DNA of 64,000 bases, taken from Dyella_B nitratireducens. Its GTDB lineage: Bacteria; Pseudomonadota; Gammaproteobacteria; Xanthomonadales; Rhodanobacteraceae. The translations under genes and the position numbers were made by a program. Below, piece by piece: positions 1 to 7,956 of this stretch (position 1 is its first letter; each line of letters opens with the position of its first letter). The notes below the pieces were generated by a model. That model made no database searches, was not told the DNA's origin, and saw only the letters and a list, made by a program, of their open reading frames with translations. The stretch covers positions 2,542,001-2,606,000 of the forward strand of contig NZ_CP064032.1 of NCBI RefSeq assembly GCF_049532905.1, in the 5' to 3' direction.

Positions 1-130
1 CGTAGCTGGAGGTGCCATACGACACCAGTTTGTTGCCGCCGCGCAGCTTGACCTGCCCTGGCTCGAACGGCTCGATCATGCCTTGCTGTTCCGCCATGCG
101 GCGGATCCACTTGTCAGATTTGATGCTCAC
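1..130 (-). CDS. dcd: dCTP deaminase, N-terminal part (cut by window edge)
   Basis: The reverse strand from a GTG at 128-130 reads SIKSDKWIRRMAEQ, then IEPFEPGQV and VSYGTSSY, which is the characteristic start of Dcd. The enzyme deaminates dCTP to dUTP for thymidylate synthesis in the cytosol. Only about 43 residues are inside the window and the catalytic part lies to the left. It is downstream of apbC and the FMN reductase on the same strand, about 100 bases after the reductase stop. Identity is secure from the N-terminal signature although no active-site residue is visible. Confidence 0.85.
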   Translation of the reverse strand, partial: MSIKSDKWIRRMAEQQGMIEPFEPGQVKLRGGNKLVSYGTSSY

Positions 131-229
131 GCGGACTCCGGTGCTACCTGCCGCGCCCGGCTGCTCCGGGCGCAAAGCGGCAAAAATACATGGTGAATGG
201 GGCGTTGCGCCAGATCGGCACCAAGCCGC

Positions 230-787
230 TCAGGGCGCGGGGGCCGGGCAGGCGTCCAGCCCCGCGGACAAGCAGGCCAGCACGGTGCTCAGCTCCATGC
301 AGCGTGCCGGGCTCGCCAATACTTGCGCCGGCATGCAACCGCTGCCAGGCAGCGCCACGGTCAGCGGCTCCGGCGAAAGCAGGCGTGCCGACATGGTTCG
401 CAAGATTTCGCACAGCGCGTCCTGCGCATGATGCGAGCCGCGCGCCGAAGCGTTGATCAGCAGCACCGGCTTATTGGGAAATTCCAGGCTACCCACCAGC
501 CAGTCCAGCAGATTCTTGAACGCACCGGGCACGCCGTGGGCGTATTCGGGACAGGCGATCAGCAACGCATCGCTTTGCCCGACCGCCGCGCGCAATTCCT
601 GGACGACCACAGGCACGCCTTCACTCTCATCATCAGGATTGAACAGCGGCAACGTGCCGAGACCCGTGTACAACGCAAGCGAGAGCCCCGGCTGCGCCAA
701 CTCGCGTGCAGCGAGCAACGCGGCGGTATTGGATGAAACGCGCCGCAGACTACCCGAAAGACAAAGCACCTGCCGCGCGGCGCTCAT
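230..787 (-). CDS. NADPH-dependent FMN reductase family protein
   Basis: The 185-residue protein has a flavodoxin-like fold. The N-terminal SGSLRRVSSN matches the phosphate-binding loop of the SsuE/ChrR/azoreductase family, and CPEYAHGVPGAFKNLLDWL matches the family's conserved PEYN-like motif with H in place of the usual N. The expected activity is NAD(P)H-dependent reduction of FMN or quinones in the cytosol; the substrate cannot be read from sequence. The ATG overlaps the apbC stop by four bases (ATGA), indicating translational coupling. The C-terminal tail (CPAPAP) is alanine/proline-rich and may be dispensable. Confidence 0.8.
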   Translation of the reverse strand: MSAARQVLCLSGSLRRVSSNTAALLAARELAQPGLSLALYTGLGTLPLFNPDDESEGVPVVVQELRAAVGQSDALLIACPEYAHGVPGAFKNLLDWLVGSLEFPNKPVLLINASARGSHHAQDALCEILRTMSARLLSPEPLTVALPGSGCMPAQVLASPARCMELSTVLACLSAGLDACPAPAP

Positions 788-1878
788 GCCGCGGGTTGGC
801 CCTGCACGACAATCTTGCCCAGTCCCAGCGATTTGTTGCGCGGCTGGCGTGCGAGCCGGCCAGCGGTATTGCGTGCAATCTCGCGATAGCGCGCGGCCAG
901 CTCCGAATCAGGCATCGCCGCCACAGTGGGATGGCCGCCGTCGGCCTGTTCGCGGATACGGATGTCCAGCGGCAACGACCCCAGGTACGGTACCTGGTAC
1001 TGCTCCGCCATACGCTCGCCACCACCCGCACCGAAGATATGTTCCTCATGGCCGCAGTTCGTGCACACGTGCGTCGCCATATTCTCGACGATGCCGAGCA
1101 CCGGCACTTCCACCTTCTCGAACATCTTCAGCGCCTTGCGCGCATCGAGCAGCGCAATGTCTTGCGGCGTGGTGACGATGACCGCGCCTGCCACCGGCAC
1201 CTTCTGCGACAGCGTGAGCTGGATGTCGCCCGTACCCGGCGGCAGATCGATCACGAGGTAATCGAGCATGTCCCAGCGCGTGTCGCCGAGCAGTTGCATC
1301 ATCGCCTGGGTCACCATCGGGCCACGCCAGATCATCGGTGTTTCCTCGTCAACCAGAAAACCGATCGACATCGCCTGCAGGCCGTGCGCGGTCATCGGCG
1401 TGATGGTCTTGCCGTCCGGCGATTCGGGCCGGCCCTGGATACCGAGCATGCGCGGCTGGCTCGGACCATAAATGTCGGCATCGAGAATGCCGACCTTGGC
1501 ACCTTCCGCCACCAAGGCCAGCGCGAGGTTCACCGCCACCGTGGACTTGCCTACACCGCCCTTGCCGGACGCCACCGCGATGATGTTTTTCACGTTCGGC
1601 AGCGGCGCCAGCGTGCCCTGCACTTTGTGCGCATGAATGCGGCTGGAGAGGGAGATCACCGCTGCCTCGATCGCCGCGTCCGCCTCCAGTGCCTGCTTGG
1701 CCTGCGCAGCCAGCGATTCGCCAGCGCCGACGGCCGGGTAGCCGAGCTGGATATCCACCGAGACCCTGGCGCCGTCCACGCCGACGGCGCGGATGGATTC
1801 AGCCAAGGGGGCACCGGTGTGGGGGTCGATAAGGTCGCCAAGAATCTGGCGTACCAGGGCTTCGTTCGCCTGCGTCAT
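784..1878 (-). CDS. apbC: Mrp/NBP35-family Fe-S cluster carrier ATPase
   Basis: This 364-residue P-loop protein delivers Fe-S clusters to apoproteins in the cytosol. It has an N-terminal MIP18-like (DUF59) region (about residues 1-90), the deviant Walker A SGKGGVGKST near residue 108, the switch I-like DADIYGPSQP, VIDLPPGTGD, and the CTNC motif that holds the bridging cluster. Length fits E. coli Mrp (about 370). It is first in a reverse-strand group with the FMN reductase and dcd. The 150-base gap to the divergent DUF2147 gene probably holds both promoters. Confidence 0.93.
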   Translation of the reverse strand: MTQANEALVRQILGDLIDPHTGAPLAESIRAVGVDGARVSVDIQLGYPAVGAGESLAAQAKQALEADAAIEAAVISLSSRIHAHKVQGTLAPLPNVKNIIAVASGKGGVGKSTVAVNLALALVAEGAKVGILDADIYGPSQPRMLGIQGRPESPDGKTITPMTAHGLQAMSIGFLVDEETPMIWRGPMVTQAMMQLLGDTRWDMLDYLVIDLPPGTGDIQLTLSQKVPVAGAVIVTTPQDIALLDARKALKMFEKVEVPVLGIVENMATHVCTNCGHEEHIFGAGGGERMAEQYQVPYLGSLPLDIRIREQADGGHPTVAAMPDSELAARYREIARNTAGRLARQPRNKSLGLGKIVVQGQPAA

Positions 1879-2025
1879 TGAAGAAAGGAGCTATGGTGAG
1901 GACGTGCAATTATGCCAGCAGGGGCTGATGACTCGTCGTCATGGCGCGTTTGCGCAATGCAGCTTGACCGATTCGACTGGCGCTCGGCACGCTGCACCAT
2001 ACGCCAACGTAGGGAGCCTTTCATC

Positions 2026-2472
2026 ATGAAACGTCTGTCGCAGTTCGCCGTCGCCGCTTGTCTGCTGCTGGGTTCGGCCGTTGCCTGGGCCGCCAACGAC
2101 ACGCCGGTGGGCACCTGGCGGCAGATCGACGACGTCACCGGCAAGCCCAAGTCCATCATCCAGATCACCGACGACAACGGCAAACTGCAAGCCAAGGTGC
2201 TACAGGTGCTGCTTTCCGACGACGGCCCGCACCCGATCTGCAGGAAGTGCGACGGTGAGCGTAAAGATCAGCCGATCGAAGGCATGGTCGTCATGTGGAA
2301 CGTCAGCAAGGACGGCGACGTGTGGGACGGCGGCAAGATCCTCGATCCGAAGAACGGCAAGGTGTACAGCGTGAAGCTGAGCCTGACCGATGGCGGACAG
2401 AAGTTGGACGTGCACGGGTACATCGGCTTTTCGCTGCTTGGCCGTAGCCAAGTGTGGGAGCGCATGCAGTAA
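2026..2472 (+). CDS. DUF2147 family exported protein
   Basis: The 148-residue protein has a signal peptide (MKRLSQFAVAACLLLG...AWA, cleavage near residue 22) and one DUF2147 domain: GTWRQIDDVTGKPKSIIQI, then KILDPKNGKVYSVKLSL and a C-terminal FSLLGRSQVWERMQ. The family is periplasmic and uncharacterised, with a lipocalin-like beta fold. A start at 2026 is preferred over the longer frame from 1912 because AGGGAG lies at 2011-2016 and the signal peptide begins here. A CPICRKC-like pair of cysteines (PICRKCDGE) is conserved in the family. It is a single gene ended by a hairpin. Confidence 0.82.
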   Translation: MKRLSQFAVAACLLLGSAVAWAANDTPVGTWRQIDDVTGKPKSIIQITDDNGKLQAKVLQVLLSDDGPHPICRKCDGERKDQPIEGMVVMWNVSKDGDVWDGGKILDPKNGKVYSVKLSLTDGGQKLDVHGYIGFSLLGRSQVWERMQ

Positions 2473-2474
2473 AA

Positions 2475-2499
2475 CCCCTCTCCCTTGAAGGGAGAGGGG
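2475..2499 (-). terminator. Hairpin with T-run on the minus strand
   Basis: A perfect 12-bp stem CCCCTCTCCCTT/AAGGGAGAGGGG surrounds a single base. Read on the minus strand it is followed by TTTT, so it can end the arabinofuranosidase-like gene; on the plus strand no T-run follows. Related CTCTCCCC/GGGGAGAG hairpins stand at 6379 and 11379, so it also belongs to a small repeat family. Confidence 0.6.
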
Positions 2500-2524
2500 C
2501 ACGGCCTGCAAGCCGTCTAATCCA

Positions 2525-4036
2525 TCAATGGAACACCACCGCGGTCAACGAATAAGGCGCAACGGCCTGGGTGGCGGCCTTGCTCGCACTGGCTTGCGCA
2601 ACACCTACCGCCGCACTGTTTTCACCGTAGGTATAGATGCTTGCCGTGGTAAACCCGCCCGGCACGCCGGTAATGGAAACGTTGTACGTGCTGCTTGGGT
2701 CGGTATTGACCAGCAGCACCGCCACCGAACCATTCAACTTCTTGACCGCATGCACCTGGACCAGGCCCTGGTTGGATGACGCCGCCACGATGTGGTCATG
2801 CGGCCCGACCACCTTGCCAACGATCTGCAAGCCATAGTACGCAGGGAATGGCGTATTGACCGACGGCTCGTTGCTGCCGCCATCAGAGAGCAGGCCATAG
2901 TCGCCATAGTTGTTGGTGCCATACAGGTTGGCGCCGTTGTTGTTACCGGTCGCCTCGCTGTTGTGGGTCGTCCACCAATCAACATTGATCACGCCGTTCG
3001 CCAGCCAGGTCATATAGTCCTCGGCAAGATAGAGCGCGTTGACCAGGCTGGTGGTCTGTTTGCCGGGGTTGTACGAAACCGCATTGGATTCGGTGGTCAT
3101 GATCCGCACGCTGCTGGCATGCGCACCGCAATACTGGCTGAGTTTGGAGTGCAGCGTTGAAACCATCGAGGGAATGCTGGGCGTACTGCTGACGGACGTG
3201 CTTTCGCCGTCGCGAGGTGCAGTCAGCAGACCCGCGTCGGATTCACCCCACGGCCCTTGCGGATACCAATGGATGCTCACGAAATCCGCACTTGAACAAG
3301 CCGTTTGCAACACGGTGTCGTTCCAGGGCTGGGGCGAGCTGCCACTGGTCTGCCCATCGGGCCAATTGCCGGGCGCGGTAAGCACCAGACCAACCTGAAT
3401 CGATGGATCGACCGCCTTCATGGCCTGGATGAACTGCAACGCATTGCTCGCATAAGCGGCGGGGCCTTTCTGGGCGTGCAGATCCCGTTCCCAGCTTGAG
3501 CCATAGGTGCCATTGCCATACAGCTCGTTGCCGATTTCCCAATAGTGGATGTTGTAGTGCTTGGTGATATTCGCGTACTTCACCCACGCCGCCGCTTCGG
3601 CAGGGCTGCCGGAACCATAATTCACAGTGATGATCGGCGACGCGCCCACTTGTTGCGCCACTTGCATGAATTGGTCGAACGCCGTCGATCCCGCATTGCT
3701 GCCGCTATCGTCAAGCGTGTTGCTCTGCCAGTGGAAATTGTCGGCGGTAGAGCCGCCGGGATAGCGCATGACTCCCACGCCATCCGTACGCAGCAGATTC
3801 GCAACGCCTGCATCCTGCAAATGTCCATCCCATACCGCCGTATTGACGCCGAGCGCATAAAGCGACACGGAGCTGAGCACCTTGCCCGTATTCACAGTCA
3901 CCTGGGCGCTCGCCGTGCCGGCCACGGCAGCCGGAATGCTGCCGACTCCCAGCATGAATACGCAGAGCGGCATGCACAGATGACGCAAGGAGTGCCAACT
4001 CCGACGCTGGCAGAGATCCATCGATTTTGTTGCCAT
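2525..4036 (-). CDS. Secreted alpha-L-arabinofuranosidase-like glycoside hydrolase
   Basis: The 503-residue protein has a long signal sequence (hydrophobic stretch about residues 17-40, ending AAVAGTASA) followed by a clan GH-A TIM barrel. HYWEIGNELYGNG carries the putative acid/base Glu (about residue 171) and RIMTTESNA the putative nucleophile Glu (about residue 316), as in GH51-like arabinofuranosidases. VMRYPGGSTADNFHW is the conserved early-barrel motif, and the last 90 residues form the usual beta-sandwich. The likely role is release of arabinose from plant polysaccharides outside the cell or in the periplasm. The start at 4036 is chosen because GAGGTG precedes it; a start 14 codons upstream has no ribosome site. 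Confidence 0.75.
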   Translation of the reverse strand: MATKSMDLCQRRSWHSLRHLCMPLCVFMLGVGSIPAAVAGTASAQVTVNTGKVLSSVSLYALGVNTAVWDGHLQDAGVANLLRTDGVGVMRYPGGSTADNFHWQSNTLDDSGSNAGSTAFDQFMQVAQQVGASPIITVNYGSGSPAEAAAWVKYANITKHYNIHYWEIGNELYGNGTYGSSWERDLHAQKGPAAYASNALQFIQAMKAVDPSIQVGLVLTAPGNWPDGQTSGSSPQPWNDTVLQTACSSADFVSIHWYPQGPWGESDAGLLTAPRDGESTSVSSTPSIPSMVSTLHSKLSQYCGAHASSVRIMTTESNAVSYNPGKQTTSLVNALYLAEDYMTWLANGVINVDWWTTHNSEATGNNNGANLYGTNNYGDYGLLSDGGSNEPSVNTPFPAYYGLQIVGKVVGPHDHIVAASSNQGLVQVHAVKKLNGSVAVLLVNTDPSSTYNVSITGVPGGFTTASIYTYGENSAAVGVAQASASKAATQAVAPYSLTAVVFH

Positions 4037-4567
4037 CAGACACCTCACTTCGTGGGAAAAGCTATCAATCGCGTACACGATTCCGCCGTCGGCGACGCCG
4101 ACGTTCCTATGAATGCTTTCAGTGGAGCTGTTGAAGCTGTGTGGCGATGAAGTGCGCTACTTCATTCGTGGGCGGAGCATAACCAGCAGCATTGCCATGG
4201 AGAAGCGAAGAGAAACCAAAGTGTGCAGACTTTCACAAGCTTCGCGCAGAATTGTCATGAGCATGCTGTGCACAAAATCTGATGACAAAGACATGCTGTG
4301 CGCATCTTCACGCACATCGTCGCATCTGTTGTGCTCGGCGCAACTCGCAGGTTGCGAATCCCGACATGGCCATGTCGGTCATGGATGGCGATGTCAGGGC
4401 TCACAACACCAACCTGCAAACCTTCGTCAAACTTGCAGCTTCACAGCTTCGTCACATCGCACGTCGCACTACGCACCAACAACTCGCACCTTGTCATCAC
4501 AACGTCGCGCATTCGCAATCGCAGCCCTGCACTGTCTCGCCCTTCTCACAACAACAAGGGTGGATGT
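4037..4567. other. Divergent intergenic region with operator-like repeats
   Basis: These 530 bases separate two divergent genes for secreted enzymes. I see no gene. The region has a perfect 18-bp palindrome at 4361-4378 (see separate entry), a directly repeated CATGCTGTGC about 4262 and 4292, and a repeated CTTCGTCA at about 4423 and 4448. TTGTCAT at 4491-4497 followed by ACGTCGC could be a poor Pho box for the phosphoesterase, but the second half is weak. Confidence 0.5.
4361..4378. promoter_or_regulatory. Perfect 18-bp palindrome, candidate operator
   Basis: CCGACATGGCCATGTCGG reads identically on both strands. It sits about 190 bases upstream of the phosphoesterase start and 325 bases from the arabinofuranosidase start, in a region without a gene. 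A dimeric regulator site is a reasonable reading; the regulator is not identifiable. Confidence 0.4.
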
Positions 4568-6370
4568 ATGCGAGACGCACGTCGATCGATCGTATGGGGA
4601 ATGCTTGCGGCAGCTTGTCTGAGCGGCTTGTGCAGCAAGCCGGCATTTGCCGCTGACAGCGGTAACTTGCTGGTGAATGGCGATGGTGAAGCAGGCACTT
4701 GCACCACCGACTGGTCTGCGGTGAATACCGTGCCGGGCTGGACGGTGACGCAAGGCAATCCGTCGGTGGTCTGCTATTCGATCAGCAGCTTCAGCACACC
4801 AGGCAATGCATCGGGCGGCAATGCGTTCATTGCCGATGGTCCGTATGGGGATTCCGCGCTGCGCCAGAATGTGGATGTTTCCAGCGCAGCCAACGCCATC
4901 GACGGCGGCAACATCACTTACACGCTTTCTGGCTGGCTGGGTGGCTACACGACGTACAACGGGCAAGCCGTAGTCACCGCCATCTTCCTCGACGCCAACG
5001 GCAATCCACTCGGCTCGCCGACGCAACTGGCTGGCGTGAATGCGTCCGCGCGTAGCGATAAGACTGGCTTCATCGCCAAATCCACCACCGGCAACGTGCC
5101 GTCAGGCACACGCACGATCTCGGTGCTGCTGCAGTTCAACGACACGTCGGCGTCGTACAACATCGGCTATGCCGACAATCTCTCGCTGACGCTGTCTACA
5201 CCGGTCACCGCACCCATCTTGCAGGCTCCGGCCTCGCAAGTACCAGCATTCGATCACGTCTTCATGGTGATGATGGAAAACACCAACTACGACGAAGTGA
5301 TCGGCGACACCACCGATGCACCCTTCATCAACAGCCTCGCAAGTCAAGGCACGCTGCTGGACAACTACAGCGGCGTCTACCATCCCAGCGATGAAAACTA
5401 TCTGGCGATCGCCGGCGGCAATACCTTCGTGCAGGGCGCCATCTACTACCCGAATATCAAGGTAACCGCGCAACACATTGGCGATGAACTCGAAGCGGCC
5501 GGCAAAACCTGGAAGGCCTACGAACAAGGCATGGGCACGCCGTGCAATACCAGCAACAATAACGACAGCTACTACGAACCGGACGATGCGCCGTTCATCA
5601 ACTTCACCAACATTTCGTCCAATCCCACGCGTTGCGCCGCACATCTGTTCGATACCACGCAGCTGATTACCGATCTGCAATCGGCAGCCACCACGCCGAA
5701 TTTCTCCTGGATTGCCGCCGATGACTATTACGATGGCGAATCGTCCGGTGATGGTTCCGCTCAAAGTCTGCAGGTGCAGAACGGCTGGCTGCAACAGACC
5801 CTGCAACCAATCTTCAACTCGCCTGCGTGGACGCAACAGCGCTCGCTGCTGATCCTTACCTGGGACGAATCGGCATCTTCCACCGGCAACCACATCGCCA
5901 CCATTCTGGTCGGCTCGCCTGGTGCAGTGCAGGCCGGCTACGTCAGCAACACCAGCTACAACCACTACAGCGTCGGCCGCACTATCGAGAATGTGCTTGG
6001 CATTGCCTCGCTCACGCACAACGATCAGTACGCCCAGCCTATCAACGATGCCTTTGTCGCAACGCAGGCCATCACCACGCCCAGCCTCGCCAACAGCATG
6101 CCGAATGTGAGCAAGGGCACTTATGTGCACGTCGACTACGCCACGCCAGCCAGCAAACTCAATGGCGACAACTGGATTGGCATCTATGCGCCGGGCAGCA
6201 GTCCAGGCAATGGCTCGTCGACCAGTTGGCAGTACGCGCCGAACGGCAGTGGCACGGTGACGTTCGATACCTCCAGCCTTTCGCCGGGTACGTACAACGT
6301 GTGGTACTGCTACAACAATGGCTATACCGTGTTGGCGGGGCCGGTTACGTTGACGGTGACGAATCCGTAA
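4568..6370 (+). CDS. Secreted phosphoesterase with N-terminal lectin-like and C-terminal beta domains
   Basis: The 600-residue exported protein starts with a signal peptide (RRSIVWGMLAAACLSGLC...AFAA). Residues about 25-205 form a beta-rich, carbohydrate-binding-like region (NLLVNGDGEAG...). Residues about 220-490 are a phosphoesterase-family domain (PF04185 type): FDHVFMVMMENTNYDEV holds metal-binding Glu-Asn, and LLILTWDES is the later Asp motif. The last 95 residues repeat the NWIGIY...GTYNVWYCYNNGY motif of an Ig-like domain seen in secreted phosphatases and phospholipases. Expected action is hydrolysis of phosphate mono- or diesters or phospholipids outside the cytoplasm. ATG at 4568 follows AAGGGTGG; the in-frame extension to 4298 lacks a signal sequence and is rejected. 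Confidence 0.8.
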   Translation: MRDARRSIVWGMLAAACLSGLCSKPAFAADSGNLLVNGDGEAGTCTTDWSAVNTVPGWTVTQGNPSVVCYSISSFSTPGNASGGNAFIADGPYGDSALRQNVDVSSAANAIDGGNITYTLSGWLGGYTTYNGQAVVTAIFLDANGNPLGSPTQLAGVNASARSDKTGFIAKSTTGNVPSGTRTISVLLQFNDTSASYNIGYADNLSLTLSTPVTAPILQAPASQVPAFDHVFMVMMENTNYDEVIGDTTDAPFINSLASQGTLLDNYSGVYHPSDENYLAIAGGNTFVQGAIYYPNIKVTAQHIGDELEAAGKTWKAYEQGMGTPCNTSNNNDSYYEPDDAPFINFTNISSNPTRCAAHLFDTTQLITDLQSAATTPNFSWIAADDYYDGESSGDGSAQSLQVQNGWLQQTLQPIFNSPAWTQQRSLLILTWDESASSTGNHIATILVGSPGAVQAGYVSNTSYNHYSVGRTIENVLGIASLTHNDQYAQPINDAFVATQAITTPSLANSMPNVSKGTYVHVDYATPASKLNGDNWIGIYAPGSSPGNGSSTSWQYAPNGSGTVTFDTSSLSPGTYNVWYCYNNGYTVLAGPVTLTVTNP

Positions 6371-6378
6371 GTGACACG

Positions 6379-6405
6379 CTCCTTCTCCCCTTTGGGGAGA
6401 GGGAG
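6379..6405 (+). terminator. CTCTCCCC-family hairpin after the phosphoesterase
   Basis: The stem CTCCTTCTCCCC / GGGGAGAGGGAG has a TTT loop and one G-T wobble. It lies nine bases after the stop. No T-run follows, so it may be a 3'-end stabiliser or part of the short palindromic family also seen at 2475 and 11379. Confidence 0.45.
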
Positions 6406-6443
6406 CTGGCTTGCCTAGGCCATAGAGTATTGCCAGAAAACTC

Positions 6444-6516
6444 GTAGGTTGGGGTGCAAACCCCAACATCATTGGTTGATGTGGACCGCTATGTTGGGGT
6501 TTGCACCCCAACCTAC
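6444..6516. repeat. Intergenic palindromic repeat, copy 1 of 6
   Basis: Arms GTAGGTTGGGGTGCAAACCC... and its reverse complement flank an unrelated spacer of about 20 bases. Each arm is itself a near-palindrome (TTGGGGTGCAAACCCCAA). The copy lies between two convergent genes, 74 bases after the phosphoesterase stop and two bases beyond the DeoR stop. Confidence 0.85.
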
Positions 6517-6518
6517 TA

Positions 6519-7322
6519 TCAGCCGGACACTGCTTCCGCTCGATGCACCATCACGCCATGCGCCGCAAACGCGGCACGCGTCGCGCGGTCCGCCGAGTGC
6601 TCGACAACAAGGTGTTGCACACGCGCGAGTTCGGCGACTTGATGCGCTGCCACCGCGCCGAGCTTGTCATCGGTAGCCACCACCACGGTTTCGTCGCTGG
6701 CGTCGATCATGGCGCGCTTGAACAGCGTTTCCTCGCTGTCGAAACCCCACAAGCCGTGCGCGGCATCAATCGCGCAGGCGCCTGGAAAACACAGGTCCGC
6801 GCGCATTCTTTTCACCTGCTCTACGGCTTGCGCGCCAATCGCGCCGCCGATCGAGGGAACAACACGGCCACCAATCAGCAGCACTTCAAATCCTTCGCGG
6901 TCCAACAACAGCTGCGCGATATGCGGCGCATTGGTGATCACCGTAAGCCCGGCGCCGACGGGAAGCGCCGCCGCAATGGCAGCATTGGTGGTGCCGGCGT
7001 CGATCAACAACGTCTGGCCCGGTTTCACCAGACTCACGGCTTTGCGTGCCAATGCTTGCTTGCGCAACGGATGTTCGGTGCGTCGCTGCTTGAGTGGCGT
7101 CACAGTGACCGCAGGCAACAGTGCCCCACCGTACACGCGCTTGCACAAGCCTTGCGCTGCAAGTTCACGCAGATCGCGCCGGATCGAATCCTCCGATACT
7201 TCAAACGCCTCCGCCAGCTCGGCGGCCACCACGCGTCCCTCGTTGCGTAACCGCGCGAGGATGCGCTGCTGACGTTCCTCAGGCAGTGCATTCCGATCAA
7301 TGGTCGGCGCAAGCTTAGCCAT
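6519..7322 (-). CDS. DeoR-family transcriptional regulator
   Basis: The 267-residue regulator has an N-terminal winged HTH (PEERQQRILARLRNEG...SEDSIRRDLREL, about residues 12-60) and a DeoR sensor domain with LLIDAGTTNAAIAAAL and VVVATDDKLG, the sugar-phosphate isomerase-like effector fold. DeoR proteins repress sugar or nucleoside genes and are released by a phosphorylated sugar. It is last in a reverse-strand operon with a HAD phosphatase and an MFS permease and may control them. The ATG at 7322 overlaps the HAD stop by eight bases; a GTG at 7343 is an alternative start. Confidence 0.86.
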   Translation of the reverse strand: MAKLAPTIDRNALPEERQQRILARLRNEGRVVAAELAEAFEVSEDSIRRDLRELAAQGLCKRVYGGALLPAVTVTPLKQRRTEHPLRKQALARKAVSLVKPGQTLLIDAGTTNAAIAAALPVGAGLTVITNAPHIAQLLLDREGFEVLLIGGRVVPSIGGAIGAQAVEQVKRMRADLCFPGACAIDAAHGLWGFDSEETLFKRAMIDASDETVVVATDDKLGAVAAHQVAELARVQHLVVEHSADRATRAAFAAHGVMVHRAEAVSG

Positions 7323-7956
7323 GACTGATCGCCCGCGTGTCACGTTCGAGCAAACTCAACTTCACCAGGCGTTCGCGCAAACCGACCGGATCGCGGAACC
7401 ACCAACCATCCATGCCCAGCGCTTCGGCCGCCGCTACGTTGCGTTGGGAATCGTCGATATACAACGCCGTAGCAGGATCGACTGCATAGCGTTGCAACAG
7501 ACACTGATAGATACGCGGATCGGGCTTCACCAGGCGCTCTTCGCCAGATACCACGATGCCTTCGAACCATTGCAGGAACGGATAAAGCTGCTGCGCAACC
7601 GGAAATGTCTCCTGCGACCAATTGGTAAGCGCCAGCAGACGCACGCCGCGCGCTTTCAGCTCAGCCAGCAGCGCCACGCTGCCTTCGATCGGGCCAACCA
7701 AGGTTTCCTTCCAGCGGAGGTGATAGGCATCGATCAACTCGGCATGTTCGGGAAACTTCGCACGCAACAACGCGGTACCTTCGACCCACGGACGGCCAGC
7801 ATCCTGCTGTTCGTTCCATTCGCTGTTGCACACCTCACGCAGAAACCACTCCATCTGCACTTCGTCCTCAATCAGTTGGCGATACAACCGCCGAGGGTCC
7901 CAGCCGATCAGCACGTTCCCAAGATCGAAGATCACTGTATCGATACGTCTGCTCAT
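7315..7956 (-). CDS. HAD-superfamily phosphatase (YihX-like)
   Basis: The 213-residue hydrolase shows the HAD motifs in order: VIFDLGNVL (motif I; the nucleophile Asp is followed by Leu-Gly-Asn, typical of the YihX/epoxide-hydrolase-N-like subgroup), LLALTNWS (motif II Thr), KPDPRIYQ (motif III Lys) and ALYIDDSQRN (motif IV acids). It probably removes phosphate from a small sugar phosphate. The ATG shares one base with the stop of the upstream MFS gene (TGATG). The open frame continues upstream as a shadow of the MFS gene and is not used. Confidence 0.85.
   Translation of the reverse strand: MSRRIDTVIFDLGNVLIGWDPRRLYRQLIEDEVQMEWFLREVCNSEWNEQQDAGRPWVEGTALLRAKFPEHAELIDAYHLRWKETLVGPIEGSVALLAELKARGVRLLALTNWSQETFPVAQQLYPFLQWFEGIVVSGEERLVKPDPRIYQCLLQRYAVDPATALYIDDSQRNVAAAEALGMDGWWFRDPVGLRERLVKLSLLERDTRAISHG

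Noticed and set aside
706..1881. 391-codon forward frame opposite apbC
   Set aside because: His/Arg-rich antisense shadow of apbC.
1893..1928. Very short frame with AAGGAG before ATG in the apbC/DUF2147 gap
   Set aside because: It codes only about 11 residues and has no supporting context; the ribosome-like sequence is probably chance.
5102..6511. 469-codon reverse frame over the phosphoesterase
   Set aside because: Shadow of the forward gene; low-complexity Arg/Val/Gly composition, and its start lies within the palindromic repeat.
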